DNA of 64,000 nucleotides from Prostheceraeus crozeri (Eukaryota; Platyhelminthes; Polycladida; Euryleptidae): NCBI GenBank assembly GCA_907163375.1, contig CAJQUW010005302.1, positions 1 to 64,000 of the forward strand, read 5' to 3'. Shown piece by piece: positions 29,000 to 41,208 of this stretch (position 1 is its first letter; each line of letters starts with the position of its first letter). The notes under the pieces were generated by a model. It saw only the letters and a program-made list of their open reading frames with translations, ran no database searches and was not told where the DNA came from. The position numbers and the translations under genes were made by a program.

Positions 29000-29655
29000 A
29001 CGACGCTCTTTGACACTGGAAGATAGGGATGATGCTGTTAAAAGTTGTGATTTTTCGGATATCTTGTGAAACTTATGTGACCCATCTTCAAGACTTTCCT
29101 GAGATTTTGGACCACGTAGCGTGTTTGAATGAAAAATGTTTCAATCTAAACGGACGACTTATTCGACATAATTGCGCCTGTTGGTCCGAATCTAATCTAC
29201 ACGAGATATTGCAACAAAAATGCCTGGTCAACTGTTTGGGATGCCATTTAGAGGTGTGGATTAATCGGTCTATTTTATTCGACAATGTAGTGACAACCTA
29301 ATGATTCATAAAAAAAATTAGTGAAAAGCTTCAGTCCTTGGTGTCTGAGAGTGAAAAGTGCATTGATTCATGCGGTCAGCATGATGAAGTGCTGCTCATT
29401 ATGGCATCTCCGTCCGCTGCATGGCTTGACCATTTTCCGAATAGATGGATAGATCGCCGCCGCCACTTGGAATGGATTGCAAGATCCCCAGACCTCAGTA
29501 CTCTAAACTTCGTCTTTATGGGGAGTTATAGCTGTATTGCACATAGCAGTTTGCATTTTGAACAGTTGTTGTAGTTATGTGTAATACATTTATCCCGTTT
29601 CATTGTAATCTTCGTTTGTGATCATTCGGGTTCGGTTATCTCTGGGCCACTCTGT
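29000..29655 (+). mobile_element. Decayed mariner-type transposon
   Basis: Translations hold weak transposase traces on the plus strand: NLNGRLIRHNCACWSES in one frame and RRRHLEWIARSPDLSTLNFVF in another. These correspond to the F-LSG-VN-NCxYW and G-IEWPxRSPDLxPxDFxLWG segments of mariner transposases. A possible right end, CTCTGGGCCACTCTGTA, stops at about 29655. No left TIR was seen. It is a heavily broken, old remnant. Confidence 0.65.
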
Positions 29656-32600
29656 ATAAACACAGGAATAATTTGCACAAATGTAGCTTCTTAAGCAGTG
29701 ATCAAATAATTTTTTAGACCACAGGAACGCAATCTTTGCAAATACTAAATCCTTGAATATAAAAATTTTCACTGCATGTTGACATAATTGTTGACATTTG
29801 AAATTCCAAAATAGTCATATGTGCACGTGTTTGCGCTTGACAAATGGCCTACATTTGCGGTGTTTGATACACTGTTGTGCCCTCAACGTTCCTCGTTGCA
29901 TCCATGCAGGTATCTGAAGCGCATCAATATCCCGAGCGGCGATTCGGCTCCCTCCTTAACTTCTGAAGCACTGCTCCGAATCACATGAAATTCACGGTGT
30001 AATATGTTTCGTGTATGAAATTTCTAAATGTAGCTCTCATTTGATCCAAAGGCGCGATCGCATTAAAACGTTGAAGATATTTCATTTCATACTTTACGAG
30101 CTCCACATTTAGGATTGAATTATTGATCGTTAAGAAAATCGGGTTAATGTGAGCAGTAACTTTGTTACACGTGCAGGTCGATTTTGTTTCAATTAATCGT
30201 TATCTCTTTGGCTGTAATGTAAGCGCGCCTGTCCACACTCATCCTCTAAAATAGCAATCAAAATTTTAAAATCACCAATTTTGAACGATTGGATCTCCGT
30301 ATGGTCTGTCCACGGTAACGCACTGATTAAATGCATTAATAAATTGCTTCTGAGTATACAAAAGAGGTTGATGAAATTGATTTATGATTAGAAAACGACT
30401 CAACTATGCGTGCATGAAATGTGGAAGTAAAACTTCATACAAAATGTCCAACACATTTAAGAAAGAGCAGAGTCGCCAATGTAAAGTAATTAAAGCAGGT
30501 TGACATCACGAGCGCTTCGAGGCCTCGAATCCTGCGATGCGCGACACGAGCTACACGACGCGCGTGACGTGCGCGACACGTAACTCGATATCAGCCGGAT
30601 CATGTAATTTCCTTGACCTAATTTTTGTCGAATAGGAAATTGGAAGAGTCACGTGACATTCAAGAGGTTTGCGCAATCCATAGAAACATATTGTTTATGT
30701 GAAGCTGTCTAGAATGACAATTGATGACAATTGACACAAGCTCGTGGCACAGCCGATGAACTAACGTTTGGCATGAATGACCAATGAAAAGCATAGAATT
30801 ACACCTGACTGATTCTGATCAAACGACATCCGTTTACTAGTGCTTCTTAGTGAAAATACGTGCGCTTTTTGTGCCACAATTGTGTATTACCACGAAGCGT
30901 AACTTCCACTATAAAGGCCATTGTTGTCAATTTCTATGCCGCATGCAATCGGCTACAACATTCAGTACATGAAGTAATGGTTAATGCAAACTGGTCGAGA
31001 CTGCGAAGCGGCGCATTAACTAACTTAATGATACAGTCCACCGTGCATTAAGACACCACGCTGCATTCTTCGCACTTCAGTTGAATCTATAGCGATGGAC
31101 ATTGGAAGCAATTGATGAGTACTTGTCCACGGTATTGAAGACGCGAAGGAATCATGTGCTTTTGCATAACCACTGATCAACCTACTGTAAAACTTTTCTG
31201 GACAAGCAGTAGACAAATGCCATTGGCAATAATTCGATTTCTATGCCTAGAAGGTGCTGGCTAGCCGATTACAGAAATCTGAAAAGGGGGTGATATCTAA
31301 TCGCTGTTTATCAAAATGTCTTTGTTCTATTTCTATGTCTTGAAACAAACGTTTGGATACAACGAATGCATGATACACAACCACAGTGCGATAATAGTTA
31401 TTTGCGAAACTAGTGCAAAATATCCATCTTTATTGCCTTCTTAGAGGTCAACATATCTATGCACGAGCCCGAAGGGCGAGGGCATAGAATGTTGATCGAG
31501 GAGAAAGCAAAAGATGGATATCTTTGCACGAGTTGTGTAGGTAATTTTATTTTTCACCGATATCATGACCATTATGACTAATCTAATTCTATGGTGAAAT
31601 AATGAGCGGGTTTTTTTATAATTCAATCGCATATATCTATATAGAAATCTATAACTCAACCAGTGCAATAATGAAAATATTACTGTACGCCCGTGCAGTA
31701 ATCTGCTTTACAGGTAAATAAAGTGACAGGATATCTACATAATACGCACAGTGAAAAATAAAAGATTTTAACAGTCATGTAGCGATAACGCATAGTTAAG
31801 TGCAGATATCTCTGGTCTTTCAATGATCTCAGTGTATTATATGAAAAAATATCACACGGAAACTTTCATGAATTCCTAGATGGCTAAATATCACATATAC
31901 ATAGTTTGAAGATCTGGGGTTCAACGGAAAAGGTCTGTCAGTGCGTCGCTATAAGCACATAGAAGAATTGTTTCATAATTTTGCGAAATAGAAGCTTGGA
32001 TTGGAGGCCTGTTTGATTCCTATAATCGACGAATTTCATCTTAATTGAGCGCATACTGTAATCTGCCACTGTCCATTGATGATGATACCCCGCCTGCGGC
32101 CGTCGCTTGTTATGTAGATAATGCTTTCAAATATCGTTTGATATCCTATACATAAATCAGTTGATAAATGTAGACATAGTAATGCGTCACATGAACGTCG
32201 TGCAATGATATTTATCAAATATGCACGGCATACGAAATTTTGGCCATGTGCATTAATAATGGATCATGGAGCTGCAAAGTCAGACACCACGTCGTTGGAA
32301 ATCACTATCAGAGAATATTAGAAGAACAAACAGTAGGTACACCCACTGATAAGATTTTGTTATTTACTAGGTAAACAGAAGCTTAATAGCAGAATATTGC
32401 TACCTCAATTATCAGCACAATAACGTCCGCTGACTTAATGAGCTCCGCTTATGTGTAGCTGTAGCTCTGCATAGATTGATTTTCAGTCATTCATTGTAAG
32501 TCTTATTGTTTCCACGTCATTACCACAGTTATTCCCTATTTCCATAGAAAGATGTGTCTAGCTTTTTACAAGATGTTCTTACTTTTGCTGTCTAGGCATG

Positions 32601-33401
32601 ATGAAGATAAGCAGTGCTTTAAAAGAACTTGGTAGGACAATGACTTGAGGATTTCGATATCAAAGTAATATGCTCCCTATACATATAAATATAGGTCGAT
32701 TGTCTCGCACGATTTTTTGAATAATTCATTATAACCACGCATCATCAATGTGGACTGATTGTACATTGATATTGCTTAAATGTATGCAATCATAGAATCA
32801 ATATAGTAGAAATCATCATGAAGCCGTCATATCTTTCTGACACAGTATTTTGCAATCTTTTATCACAGGATCTGCAGTTTTCAGAAAATTCCGTAATTTC
32901 CGTAAATCAGTCGAAGATTTTGTTGGGTCTGATGATTCGTCCAAAGATTCAATGAAAATAAAGTCTCTAGGGGCAAGGGTATCAAAATTTTCGGAATTTT
33001 TATAAATGACATGAAAGTAGACATCTCTTAATTTCTCACAAATTATTCCTTGCTGTTAGTAGTCTATCAAGCATTCTAATAGCTTTATAACGAATCAAAA
33101 TGTCATAGTCTAACTCTTGGAGCCTAATATGTTTGATAATTGACCAGCAAGAGAGTAGCATTAAATGAAATTCGAATTCTTTTATATCATGTGAAATATT
33201 TTAAAGACGATATTGATTTTAGCCCTAATAATCAAAAAAAGTATCTTTTTCCTCGACCAAGAAATTGGCGGTGAAACACAGAGACGATGTAATATTTAAT
33301 TTGGGGAAACAGTTTGATCATATCAAGGGTTGGTCTAAGTGCAGGACATTTAGGATGGCAATGCAAAATTGTAAATGTTTGCAGGTGTGAACTGCGATAT
33401 A
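29656..33401. other. Long non-coding stretch
   Basis: About 3.7 kb with no supported gene. Short frames (30860-31051, 31025-31216, 31441-31668, 32036-32218) have no domains. A CG-rich patch at 30510-30590 (GCGACACGAGCTACACGACG type phrases) stands out as locally repetitive. The palindrome at 31413-31529 is listed separately. Confidence 0.5.
31413..31529. repeat. 117-bp palindromic (foldback) element
   Basis: The left arm GTGCAAAATATCCATCTTTA, continuing TCAACATATCTATGC, pairs with the right arm GCATAGAATGTTGA and then AAGATGGATATCTTTGCAC. The centre is GCCCGAAGGGC, a 4-bp stem with a 3-base loop. Arms are about 48 bases with a few mismatches. It looks like a small foldback MITE. Confidence 0.75.
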
Positions 33402-34856
33402 CAGATTGTTTCATAAAAAATGGATCACCCTCAAACATCGCCTTAACTTCAACTTTGTCTAACTCCGCCAAACTTGTACGAATTTCTCTGAAATTTGGAA
33501 GATATGTCAGTTGTGCTTACTAACATCATTGTTGGAAATTTCAAGCATGAATATTGAGTTGTTTTCCTGTTATAGATAAAAAAGTAGTAGATAATTTGAT
33601 CTTCATTTAACAATGTTACACAAAATCATACCTCACTCTTATAAAATTACATTTGTTTCCTTTGTTATGTAATATGTTGTTCTACAAGCCAAAAGCTATC
33701 AAACAAAACAAAAATAAAGAAAATCGGTCAATCAGAGACAGTATAGCACCATTATTCATCAATAATAATGTAACTGCTACATGTGATTAACTGGACTTCA
33801 TGTTCCATAGCTTCCTGACTTCGTTGCGGTGGTGTTGGCAGCACTCCTGATTGCTTTCAGCTAGAAATCTATCTCTAAAGCACAAATGAACAATAACGAG
33901 ATCGCATTCACAAAAGGCAAAGTGTCAGCCTTGCTAGAACTAGGGTTTTCTTTGCGAGCTACAAGCAAGCGACTAAATGTCCCTTACACAAATGTGCATC
34001 GATGACATAATGATGATTTTCGACTCTATCGTAAAGAGGGCTCTGGCCGTCCACGCAAAACATCCAAACGTAGAGACCGTCTAATTTTGAGATTGGTTAA
34101 AGTTGATCCAAGTCCCTCGTTAACTGAGATGGCTGCACTAGACTCGTCTATTTCTAAGTCCACTATTCGTAGGCATCAGTCCGTCTGAAGGATAGTGATG
34201 GTCGATTGAGATTATGGATAAAATCTGATCAAGAAATTCCGAGACATTTACATCGTCCCCGGGTACAAGGTGGTGCGACTCTACTGATTTGGGCTGGCAT
34301 TTGGACCAATGGCCGCTCTGAACTTCACATACAGCAAGGAACCATGAATTCTAAACGCTAAGTGAATGTTTTACGAATGAACATTGGCCAAATGATCGAC
34401 TTGGTTATTTATGGATGATAATGCTACGTGTCACAGGAGTAGTAGAGTCAACTTATGCAAGTCTCAATTAGGGCTTAGGACATTATCTTGGCCTGCTCGT
34501 TCTCCTGATCTGAATCCCATAGAAAATGTATGGAGTATTCTAAAACGTAACGTTCGTCGTTCACTGCTACCTACAGATGGCGTATCACAACTTACGTCAC
34601 TGTTAAAAAGAGAGTGGAGAAAGTTAGATCAGTCAAAAATCAACGATATCATCGAATCAATGCCTAGACGAATTGGTAATGTCATTGACAATAAGGGTAG
34701 GGCCACAAAATATTAGCTTCTTAAGAACCGTTACCGTATCTCTATGACATTTAAATATATTAGGGACATGAAATAACATGAAAAATGTTTTCTGTATCAT
34801 ACTTATGTTTTATTTAGTCAAATTTTAGGATGATCCACTTTTTATGAAACGGACTG
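33402..34856 (+). mobile_element. Tc1-type transposon, copy 1 (dead)
   Basis: Inverted repeats with the core TTTCATAAAAA, followed by TGGATCA, at both ends, bounded by TA at 33400-33401 and 34857-34858. It is the same element as 59002-60658, in opposite orientation, and about 200 bases shorter because of an internal deletion near 34175. Confidence 0.88.
33886..34716 (+). pseudogene. Tc1 transposase pseudogene
   Basis: It starts MNNNEIAFTKGKVSALLELG, a helix-turn-helix N-terminus. Compared with the other copy, TGG (Trp) after NVHR has become TGA near 34002, and about 160 bases are deleted near 34175, removing the RLIESNF...VVWSDEASV part that holds the first catalytic Asp. The stop after MNSKR (near 34360) is shared with the other copy. 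The C-terminal part survives from 34411, with FMDDNATCH-type and SPDLNPIENVWSILK motifs. Confidence 0.85.
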
Positions 34857-34857
34857 T

Positions 34858-35939
34858 AGAAGCCATAGCTCAGCAATATTCATTAACAGCATCTGAGAAA
34901 TAAGCAGAAGCTTCAACAGAAGTCATTGATCATAGCCCCAGGTCTTCAAGTAGAAAGGTGATACTTTTCGTTCCACCGGTGGGTCAAGTCCAATAGTGAA
35001 AAGTTTAAAGATGAGCAAAATGCGACACCTTGCCGATTCCCCCTCCCCTGAATATTATTATGATATTATTATAATTCAAGCTTGCAATGTACATATAGAT
35101 GAACTGATATATTTGAGTGGCGCTACATGTACTAGTGCGTTGTGATAACAATCACTAGTGACATCCTATTTTAATTGATACCAAATCAAATATCAAAACG
35201 AAACTTTTTATTGGTACAAAGTGTCAAAAAATATCTCCTTACAGAGCTCTGCCATAGTAAGTCTGTGTGAAAGGGATAAGTCTGTCTATATCAATGACCG
35301 TCGTATGCATTATCGTATTTCAGATTATCATGTATCGAATGAGCAATGAGATGCATGGAACATGTATGAAGCGAAAGTAGATTGAACGGCTAAATGCTTT
35401 AGATGTGAAGCATGTATATTATGAAAGATATTTTGATCAATTACATATTTCGAAAATATTTAGGCTCTGATCAATCTTTACCGGAGATTTATCATTTTAA
35501 TCCCTACCAGAGGATATTTTTTACGAAAGACCAACAAAATCAAACGAAGCAAACAAAACGAAGGTCAGCTGGCATTGCAAGAAAATTTTCAAGATGAATA
35601 AAACCTCTGAATACCTAACTTCTTTAGTGGCTGTATCTCTGAAATCAAGGTCACACATCATAGGGTATCGTCAGACATAGCGACATAGAATCGATCAGAC
35701 ACAATTGTACTCAAACAACTTCTCTCCACCAACCAACATCTCTCAGTAGACAGCAGCAATTGTTTTCGAGCCTTTAATTTGTGTGAATTCCGCCCCTTTT
35801 CGAAGCTGTATGAGGCACGTGAAAGTCAATAGTGTTGCATATTTTGACTGTGTGCATTTCATATTTCATATTTCAGTGACACTGACTCAATCATTTTTCA
35901 TGAATGATTAGAATAGGAATAAATGAAGTTTTCTGTATT
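34858..35939. other. Non-coding stretch
   Basis: About 1.1 kb with no supported gene or repeat. The frame at 35412-35597 has no recognisable domain. Confidence 0.4.
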
Positions 35940-35954
35940 TGAGATTGTCAAATC

Positions 35955-36118
35955 TATCATGGGTCAAACTGGTTGGAAGTGGGTCAACGAAGTCTGACCC
36001 ACGACCCACCTGACCCACCAACTTTTTGGAAAAACATGACCCACGATCCACGTGACCCACGCGATTTTGTGACCCACTTGACCCACCTGACCCTTGACCC
36101 ACGACCCACTTCCAACTC
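35955..36118. repeat. Degenerate GTGGGTCA / TGACCCAC repeat
   Basis: About fifteen copies of TGACCCAC or GACCCAC with variable 1-10 base spacers, first in the complementary orientation (TGGGTCA at 35960-35990) and then as GACCCACC. Long frames through it on the minus strand are by-products. GGTTGGAAGTGGGTC at one edge and ACCCACTTCCAACTC at the other are inverted copies. Confidence 0.85.
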
Positions 36119-36319
36119 TCCTGTATGGGCGTCGCAATGCGCCATCTAAACGAAAGACGCATGGAATGTCGCTCATTCACTAAGAGGCACCAAGTCAAGG
36201 TCTGGTCTGCAAAGTATCACATCCCAGTTCTCTGCCAGCTTTGAATGCTGTGACTTAATCAACAGGCAATCCTTCTTCAGTGATGATGACTGTCAACCTT
36301 ATGAAACAATAATAATATA

Positions 36320-37440
36320 GATATGGCAAATTTATCAGGAACATGGTGCCCTCTCACTGAGCCACATGAAGTTTACGAAAAGTTGATCAGGACAAAAGCG
36401 TCTAAATCAAGTGGAAATGATGACATACCTAATCCTATTTTAAATGAGGCTGCTGTTTTTTGGCTGCTCCTTTATGTCACATTATGTCACCTTTATGTCC
36501 TGCATTATTGACAGAGTCATGCCAGCAAAATGGAAGCATGGTATTGTCAGACCAGCCCCGAAGGTTACTCAGCTACAGATATGTGATCTACGTCCAACTA
36601 CCCTATTACCTGTTGTATCGAAAATTCTTGAACAAATTGTATTGTCCAATGTACAAAATATTCTTCTTAATCATGTTGATAAAAACCAATACGGATTTAT
36701 TCCAAATTCTTCGACAACGTGAACCTTACGGCATTTGAGTTACATAACTTCTCGACTTCGAAAGAAATATAGTTGCTCTTGTATCACTCGACTTTTCCAT
36801 TGCGTTCGATACATCACATGTCACTTTAATCAAGAGACTACGCAGTTGTCATCTTCCTCCAGTAATCATTGAGTGGACAGCGTCTTATCTTTCTGACCCA
36901 GTTCAATCGGCAAAAATTGAAAATTGTACTAGTACTCCTGTCAAAGTTGTGAGTGGCATTCCTCAGGGGTCCATTCTCGGCCCCATTCTATTCATTTTCT
37001 ACATACCAGAACTGATTTCACCTACCACTAATTACAAACATGCTAACGACATTATGATCATTCAAGCAATCGCGCACGATGTTGTTTCCTCGGTCGCAGA
37101 GCTAAGCGCCAGTCTTGATACAGTCGTCCAAAACGACGAATCTTCATCTTTAAAGCTAAATAAACAAAAAGTCGAAAATTGTGTTATTCCCGAAGCACCG
37201 ACAGTCTGCTTCATCACTGAATACTGTGCACTAAAATTCATCAGCAACTTTTATCAGCAACGATGAAATGAGATCATATATCGATGAAATATTGAAAAAA
37301 TGCGACAGCAGACTATACACCATTAGAGTACTGCGCACTGTTGTACCCAGAGACGTTTTGCTTCAGGCCTATTATGGTGCAACATTATACCTCGTCGATT
37401 ATTCATGATCCGTATTTGTCTCATTACCTGCACACTTAGA
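36320..37440 (+). pseudogene. LINE reverse-transcriptase fossil
   Basis: A non-LTR retrotransposon RT in several frames: KASKSSGNDDIPNPILNEAA, then AKWKHGIVRPAPKVTQLQI with SKILEQIVLSNVQ and NQYGFIPNSSTT, and then SGIPQGSILGPILFIFYIPE. The catalytic YADD position reads HAND, so even this core has decayed. There are at least two frame breaks and a stop (near 36510, 36722 and in 36740-36945). No endonuclease part was found, so it is 5'-truncated. Confidence 0.85.
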
Positions 37441-38132
37441 GCTAGAACTCAATCATTTCAATAGAAGATCTCATCCCACATTCACTCGAGCGATTGTGAT
37501 TATGATAGCTTTGAAAACATCAATGACATCGAGCATCCAATCCACGAACTGATTCGGCGACGATTTTACAGGTCTAAGAATTAGCATGTCGGAATCACTA
37601 TTACACTTCATAGCCAGAGACAATTTCAAGTTTTTCTTGTCAGATACCTGAAGAGCCATATTTAACTTCATTGTGAATTTCTTCATCGATTGACGGCATC
37701 CATTGTACAACCTACACGTACGATTTACGCTGTGATTTTACTTCGATTTTCATTTCTTGACATATACATTCTACTTTTACTTCTAAAAATGTGCAAGAAA
37801 TCATTTTTGTATTTGAAATGTAAAACAATACGTACTTTCTTGAGACGCTGTACTCGTAATTTTTAATTCTTGAAAAATATGATTGTGTCGCAATGTGAGT
37901 ATTTGTATCTTTGCTTTAACATTTTGATTACAATGTATTTGCATTTGTTTGAATTTAAAAAATGTATTTTGCTCCATGCTTGACTCAAATGTGGTCAAAT
38001 CGTCGAAAAGAACAGATCTTCATTGATCGATAATCCTGTAAACTTATCCGTTCAAAATATAAAAAGACCAAAATGACCAAAATTTAGACTGTAGTTTGAT
38101 AACTATTGAGGCATTTAGCAAAATGCATGCAC
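37441..38132. other. Non-coding stretch
   Basis: No supported gene. At 38097-38128 the sequence GATAACTATTGAGGCATTTA and following bases is repeated as GATAACTGCTGAGGTATTTA at 38797-38828, on the other side of the inserted element. Confidence 0.45.
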
Positions 38133-38784
38133 CATAGAGTAAGGATATATACATAGGTAGAGTGTCGACTCAAAAAAGTATCTGTATACAGTGAAAATTT
38201 TTATATCAAAAGATTCAGTTTCTTGCGGAGATTGCGTTTCCGTGGTCTAAAAAATTACTTGAGCAGTTCTAAAAAAAAGTCAAAATTTTGCCAATTTATA
38301 TACTACCGAGATGACTCTCCTAAATAAGTAGCATGCAACAAGTTGGATATAAAAAGGAATGAATATTTGCTAATAAGCATCGTGACTTAGCGGAGATTAA
38401 GTTGATTATCAAGGACATTTCATGATCCGTTTTACAATGGAAGTCTTCATGAAAAAGTCGACATCTTATTGTGTTTTCTTGGCTGAAATTTCATATTTCT
38501 AATTCATGAAAGGTCATTGAGTTGCCAATTTAAGAAATGTTGCCTCTGCAAGGTTGTCATGACACGCACAATCTGTAAAATAATCATTTCCTTCTGCATT
38601 TTACTATCATGATCACTCAATTCCGTTGCAATTTCTTCAAAACTGCAAAAATTTACATATCTCAGATTTGGTGACAATACCACCTGTATCTCCCTTGAGT
38701 TCATTTAATAAAATCGAAAGTGTATACACATTGGGGATTTGATAAATGCGGAGTTACCACTCTACCTAATATACCTACTATATG
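38133..38784 (+). mobile_element. Dispersed non-autonomous element (family A), perfect 8-bp TSD
   Basis: 652 bp, from CATAGAGTAAGGATATATAC to CTAATATACCTACTATATG. GCATGCAC occurs immediately on both sides (38125-38132 and 38785-38792). Internally it is shorter than the 28043 copy, lacking part of the middle. Confidence 0.85.
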
Positions 38785-38792
38785 GCATGCAC

Positions 38793-40947
38793 TGCTGATA
38801 ACTGCTGAGGTATTTAGCAAAATGCATCACTTCTCCGATGAATACTGTTGCTCTTTAAACGAAGCCATATTGATTAATTTTAAAAATTTGTTACGCGCAT
38901 CAACTGAAGAACAAAATATTCATATAATGCTACATTTGTTCGAGAGTATGAAGGGTCATGTAAATCCCTGAAAACAGTTTTACCAGAACAAGAATGCTTT
39001 GGACTACATAAGTTAACGAAAAAACATCAACTACATCTTTGTTTGGACTGTACACACAGTATGAGAACCAATATCTTTAGGTACAGCTCATCCTTCACCC
39101 ATAAACGACGCTTCTCTTGTATAAATTGATTATTCTTTCTTCCGTTAAACTTAAGCGGAAATCTTTCTATGATGGCATATCAGTGCTTAATTTCCCACGA
39201 TTTTCCGTCTGAAGAATTTGCAAACAAACATCTTTTATGATGATGATTTATTACTAATATTCTCTCCAATCGATTTCACTTAGCAAGAAATATATCGGTG
39301 GGAAATGATGCGTTTTTCTTCAAGTAAACTAAAAATGTTGGGATCAACTTGTCAACAGCTTTTGGCTATGCAACCAACAACTTTCACGTGACCAGATTTC
39401 ATTGTGAAGATGTTTTCATCGTCAGTGGAGATTGAACTGACATTTGAGTAAGAAGTATTAAATGACTGTTTACAAGTTATCTCTTGTATGGTGTTGACGC
39501 ACACTTCACCTGTGTTTGTTTGCCTAAATTCATTTCTCTCCAAGTTTGGAAAATCTCAAAACGAAGCACACCAATCTGTCTGCGGAAACTATTCCTTAAT
39601 CCTCTCCATCCATTAGAGCTAGCGATTGAAGCAAACCGAAATGCTAAAGTGGGAACTCGGCGCATCACTAATCCCATTGCAAGGACATGTACCAAATCTA
39701 GGTTGTATTCGGGTTAGAATAGCCGTCTACCAAATTCAATCCCACGATCTCAGGAAAATTCGAGGCATACATTAATGCTCACTCATACCTCATCCTCTGG
39801 AGATCACGCTTCCTTTGTTATTGAAAAAAATCGCTCACAAAGAATTATGATAATTCTTCATGGGCCTACGTGCATGTGATAATAATCACTTCATGGATTG
39901 AAATGAATAGATAATTCAACACATTTTTGCAGACACAGAATTCCGACTTTGAGCTTTGTTTAAGTTTGTGATACAAGAATGGACAGTAGCTGTTCGTAGC
40001 CGCTAATCTGTGCTAGATCCTCAGAAGAACCAAATTACTGGAACATGCAACAGTTGCAGATTTTTACCGCAAGTTATTTATTTGTCATCAAAATGATTTT
40101 TGCTGTTGTTCTGACGAGCTAGCCTGTAAGTGTTTCCTAGATATTTCATGTTCTGCATCGATTTCATGAATCCTTTATTCTCATGCGATGCTCATATCTA
40201 TTGATCACTAGCTTTTTTTGTGACTTCAATGAAATCGAATGTGTCTCTACATTTATGCAGTGAATGATTTAGAATTTTGAATGTGTCGTTGTTAGAGGGT
40301 TTATGTCAGGAAAGAAGGAATAATCGTTTTACGATGTTAATGCTGCACATTCAAGAATTGCTTTATATCTTGAGCAACATCTAATCGATGCTATCTATTC
40401 AGCAGAAGAAAATTGAAGACTTTTCCTGCACTTCCGAATTAAAACAGGTTTAAGCTGCCTGAAATTACTAATCAGCTTCATATATAAAGAGCCACTTATC
40501 AAAAAAATACTGTATACAAAATACACAAGCTGCCGGTATCTTCCTTCCTATTGTCAACCACTGGAAACCGCCATCGTTTACAGACCGTTGTCATGACAGC
40601 GCGCGTCCACAACGTTCTATTGTTTTCAATGTCCATGGCCGTTCTAGGTTACAACATATTTTATCACAATCTATGCATCATTTATTCTTTGTTGTACAAT
40701 AGTTCCATCAAGTAGACAGCGTTGTCACCGCTGATCAGTTTTGGCTTATCTTGTTTGCAAACTTCTTTGACAATGTGTGTACGCATGTAATCCATGTACT
40801 GTGTTTACTTCAATTCAAATCGTGGATGTTTTTGCTATGAGAATTTTTCACTTGTAATGCTCATCATAACATGTACATGTTAGTTTTTCACAAGCAACCT
40901 GGTCATTGATAATAATTTATCAAATTGCACGAGATATAACCACCACG
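38793..40947. other. Non-coding stretch
   Basis: About 2.1 kb with only short domainless frames. Confidence 0.4.
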
Positions 40948-41057
40948 AACATGTTTCGGTCTGTTGACCCTCATCAGTCTGGGGAGATGAGGCTCGAACC
41001 AGTGACGCTGGAGACAGACGTTTGGACCATACCCTCTAACCACAAGGCCACCGGTCC
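40948..41057 (-). mobile_element. tRNA-derived SINE piece
   Basis: Read on the minus strand, it starts GGACCGGTGGCCTTGTGGTT with an A-box-like GTGGTTAGAGGG and has the B box TGGTTCGAGCC about 45 bases on. A tail follows with CTGATGAGGGTCAACAGACC and GAAACATG. This is the layout of an RNA polymerase III SINE with a conserved central domain. The tail contains the pieces of a hammerhead-like core. It is head-to-head with the next copy. Confidence 0.7.
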
Positions 41058-41139
41058 ATCTCCTGAGGTCGTGAGTTACTAGCCAGAAAGGTAACCCGTG
41101 ATTGTCATGTGTCTTTGTGGTTTGAAGATATGCTTGTAC

Positions 41140-41208
41140 CTCCCCTACCTCCAACGTCGCTGGTTCGAGCTGCGACTGATGAGGCCCAACTGGCCGAACA
41201 TGTTTCGT
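41140..41208 (+). mobile_element. Truncated SINE copy, inverted relative to its neighbour
   Basis: CTCCAACGTCGCTGGTTCGA (B box) and then CTGATGAGGCCCAACTGGCC with GAACATGTTTCG match the B box and tail of the neighbouring minus-strand copy. The A-box half is missing. Confidence 0.65.

Noticed and set aside
30510-30590. CpG-island promoter of a host gene
   Set aside because: The CG-rich patch is short, locally repetitive (GCGACACG-type) and has no adjacent coding sequence.
35908-36198. Two overlapping Gly/Ser/Val-rich frames on the minus strand
   Set aside because: They arise from the GTGGGTCA simple repeat in different frames.
40948-41057. A functional tRNA gene
   Set aside because: A and B boxes are present but the sequence does not fold into a complete cloverleaf and has a SINE tail; a truncated inverted copy lies next to it.
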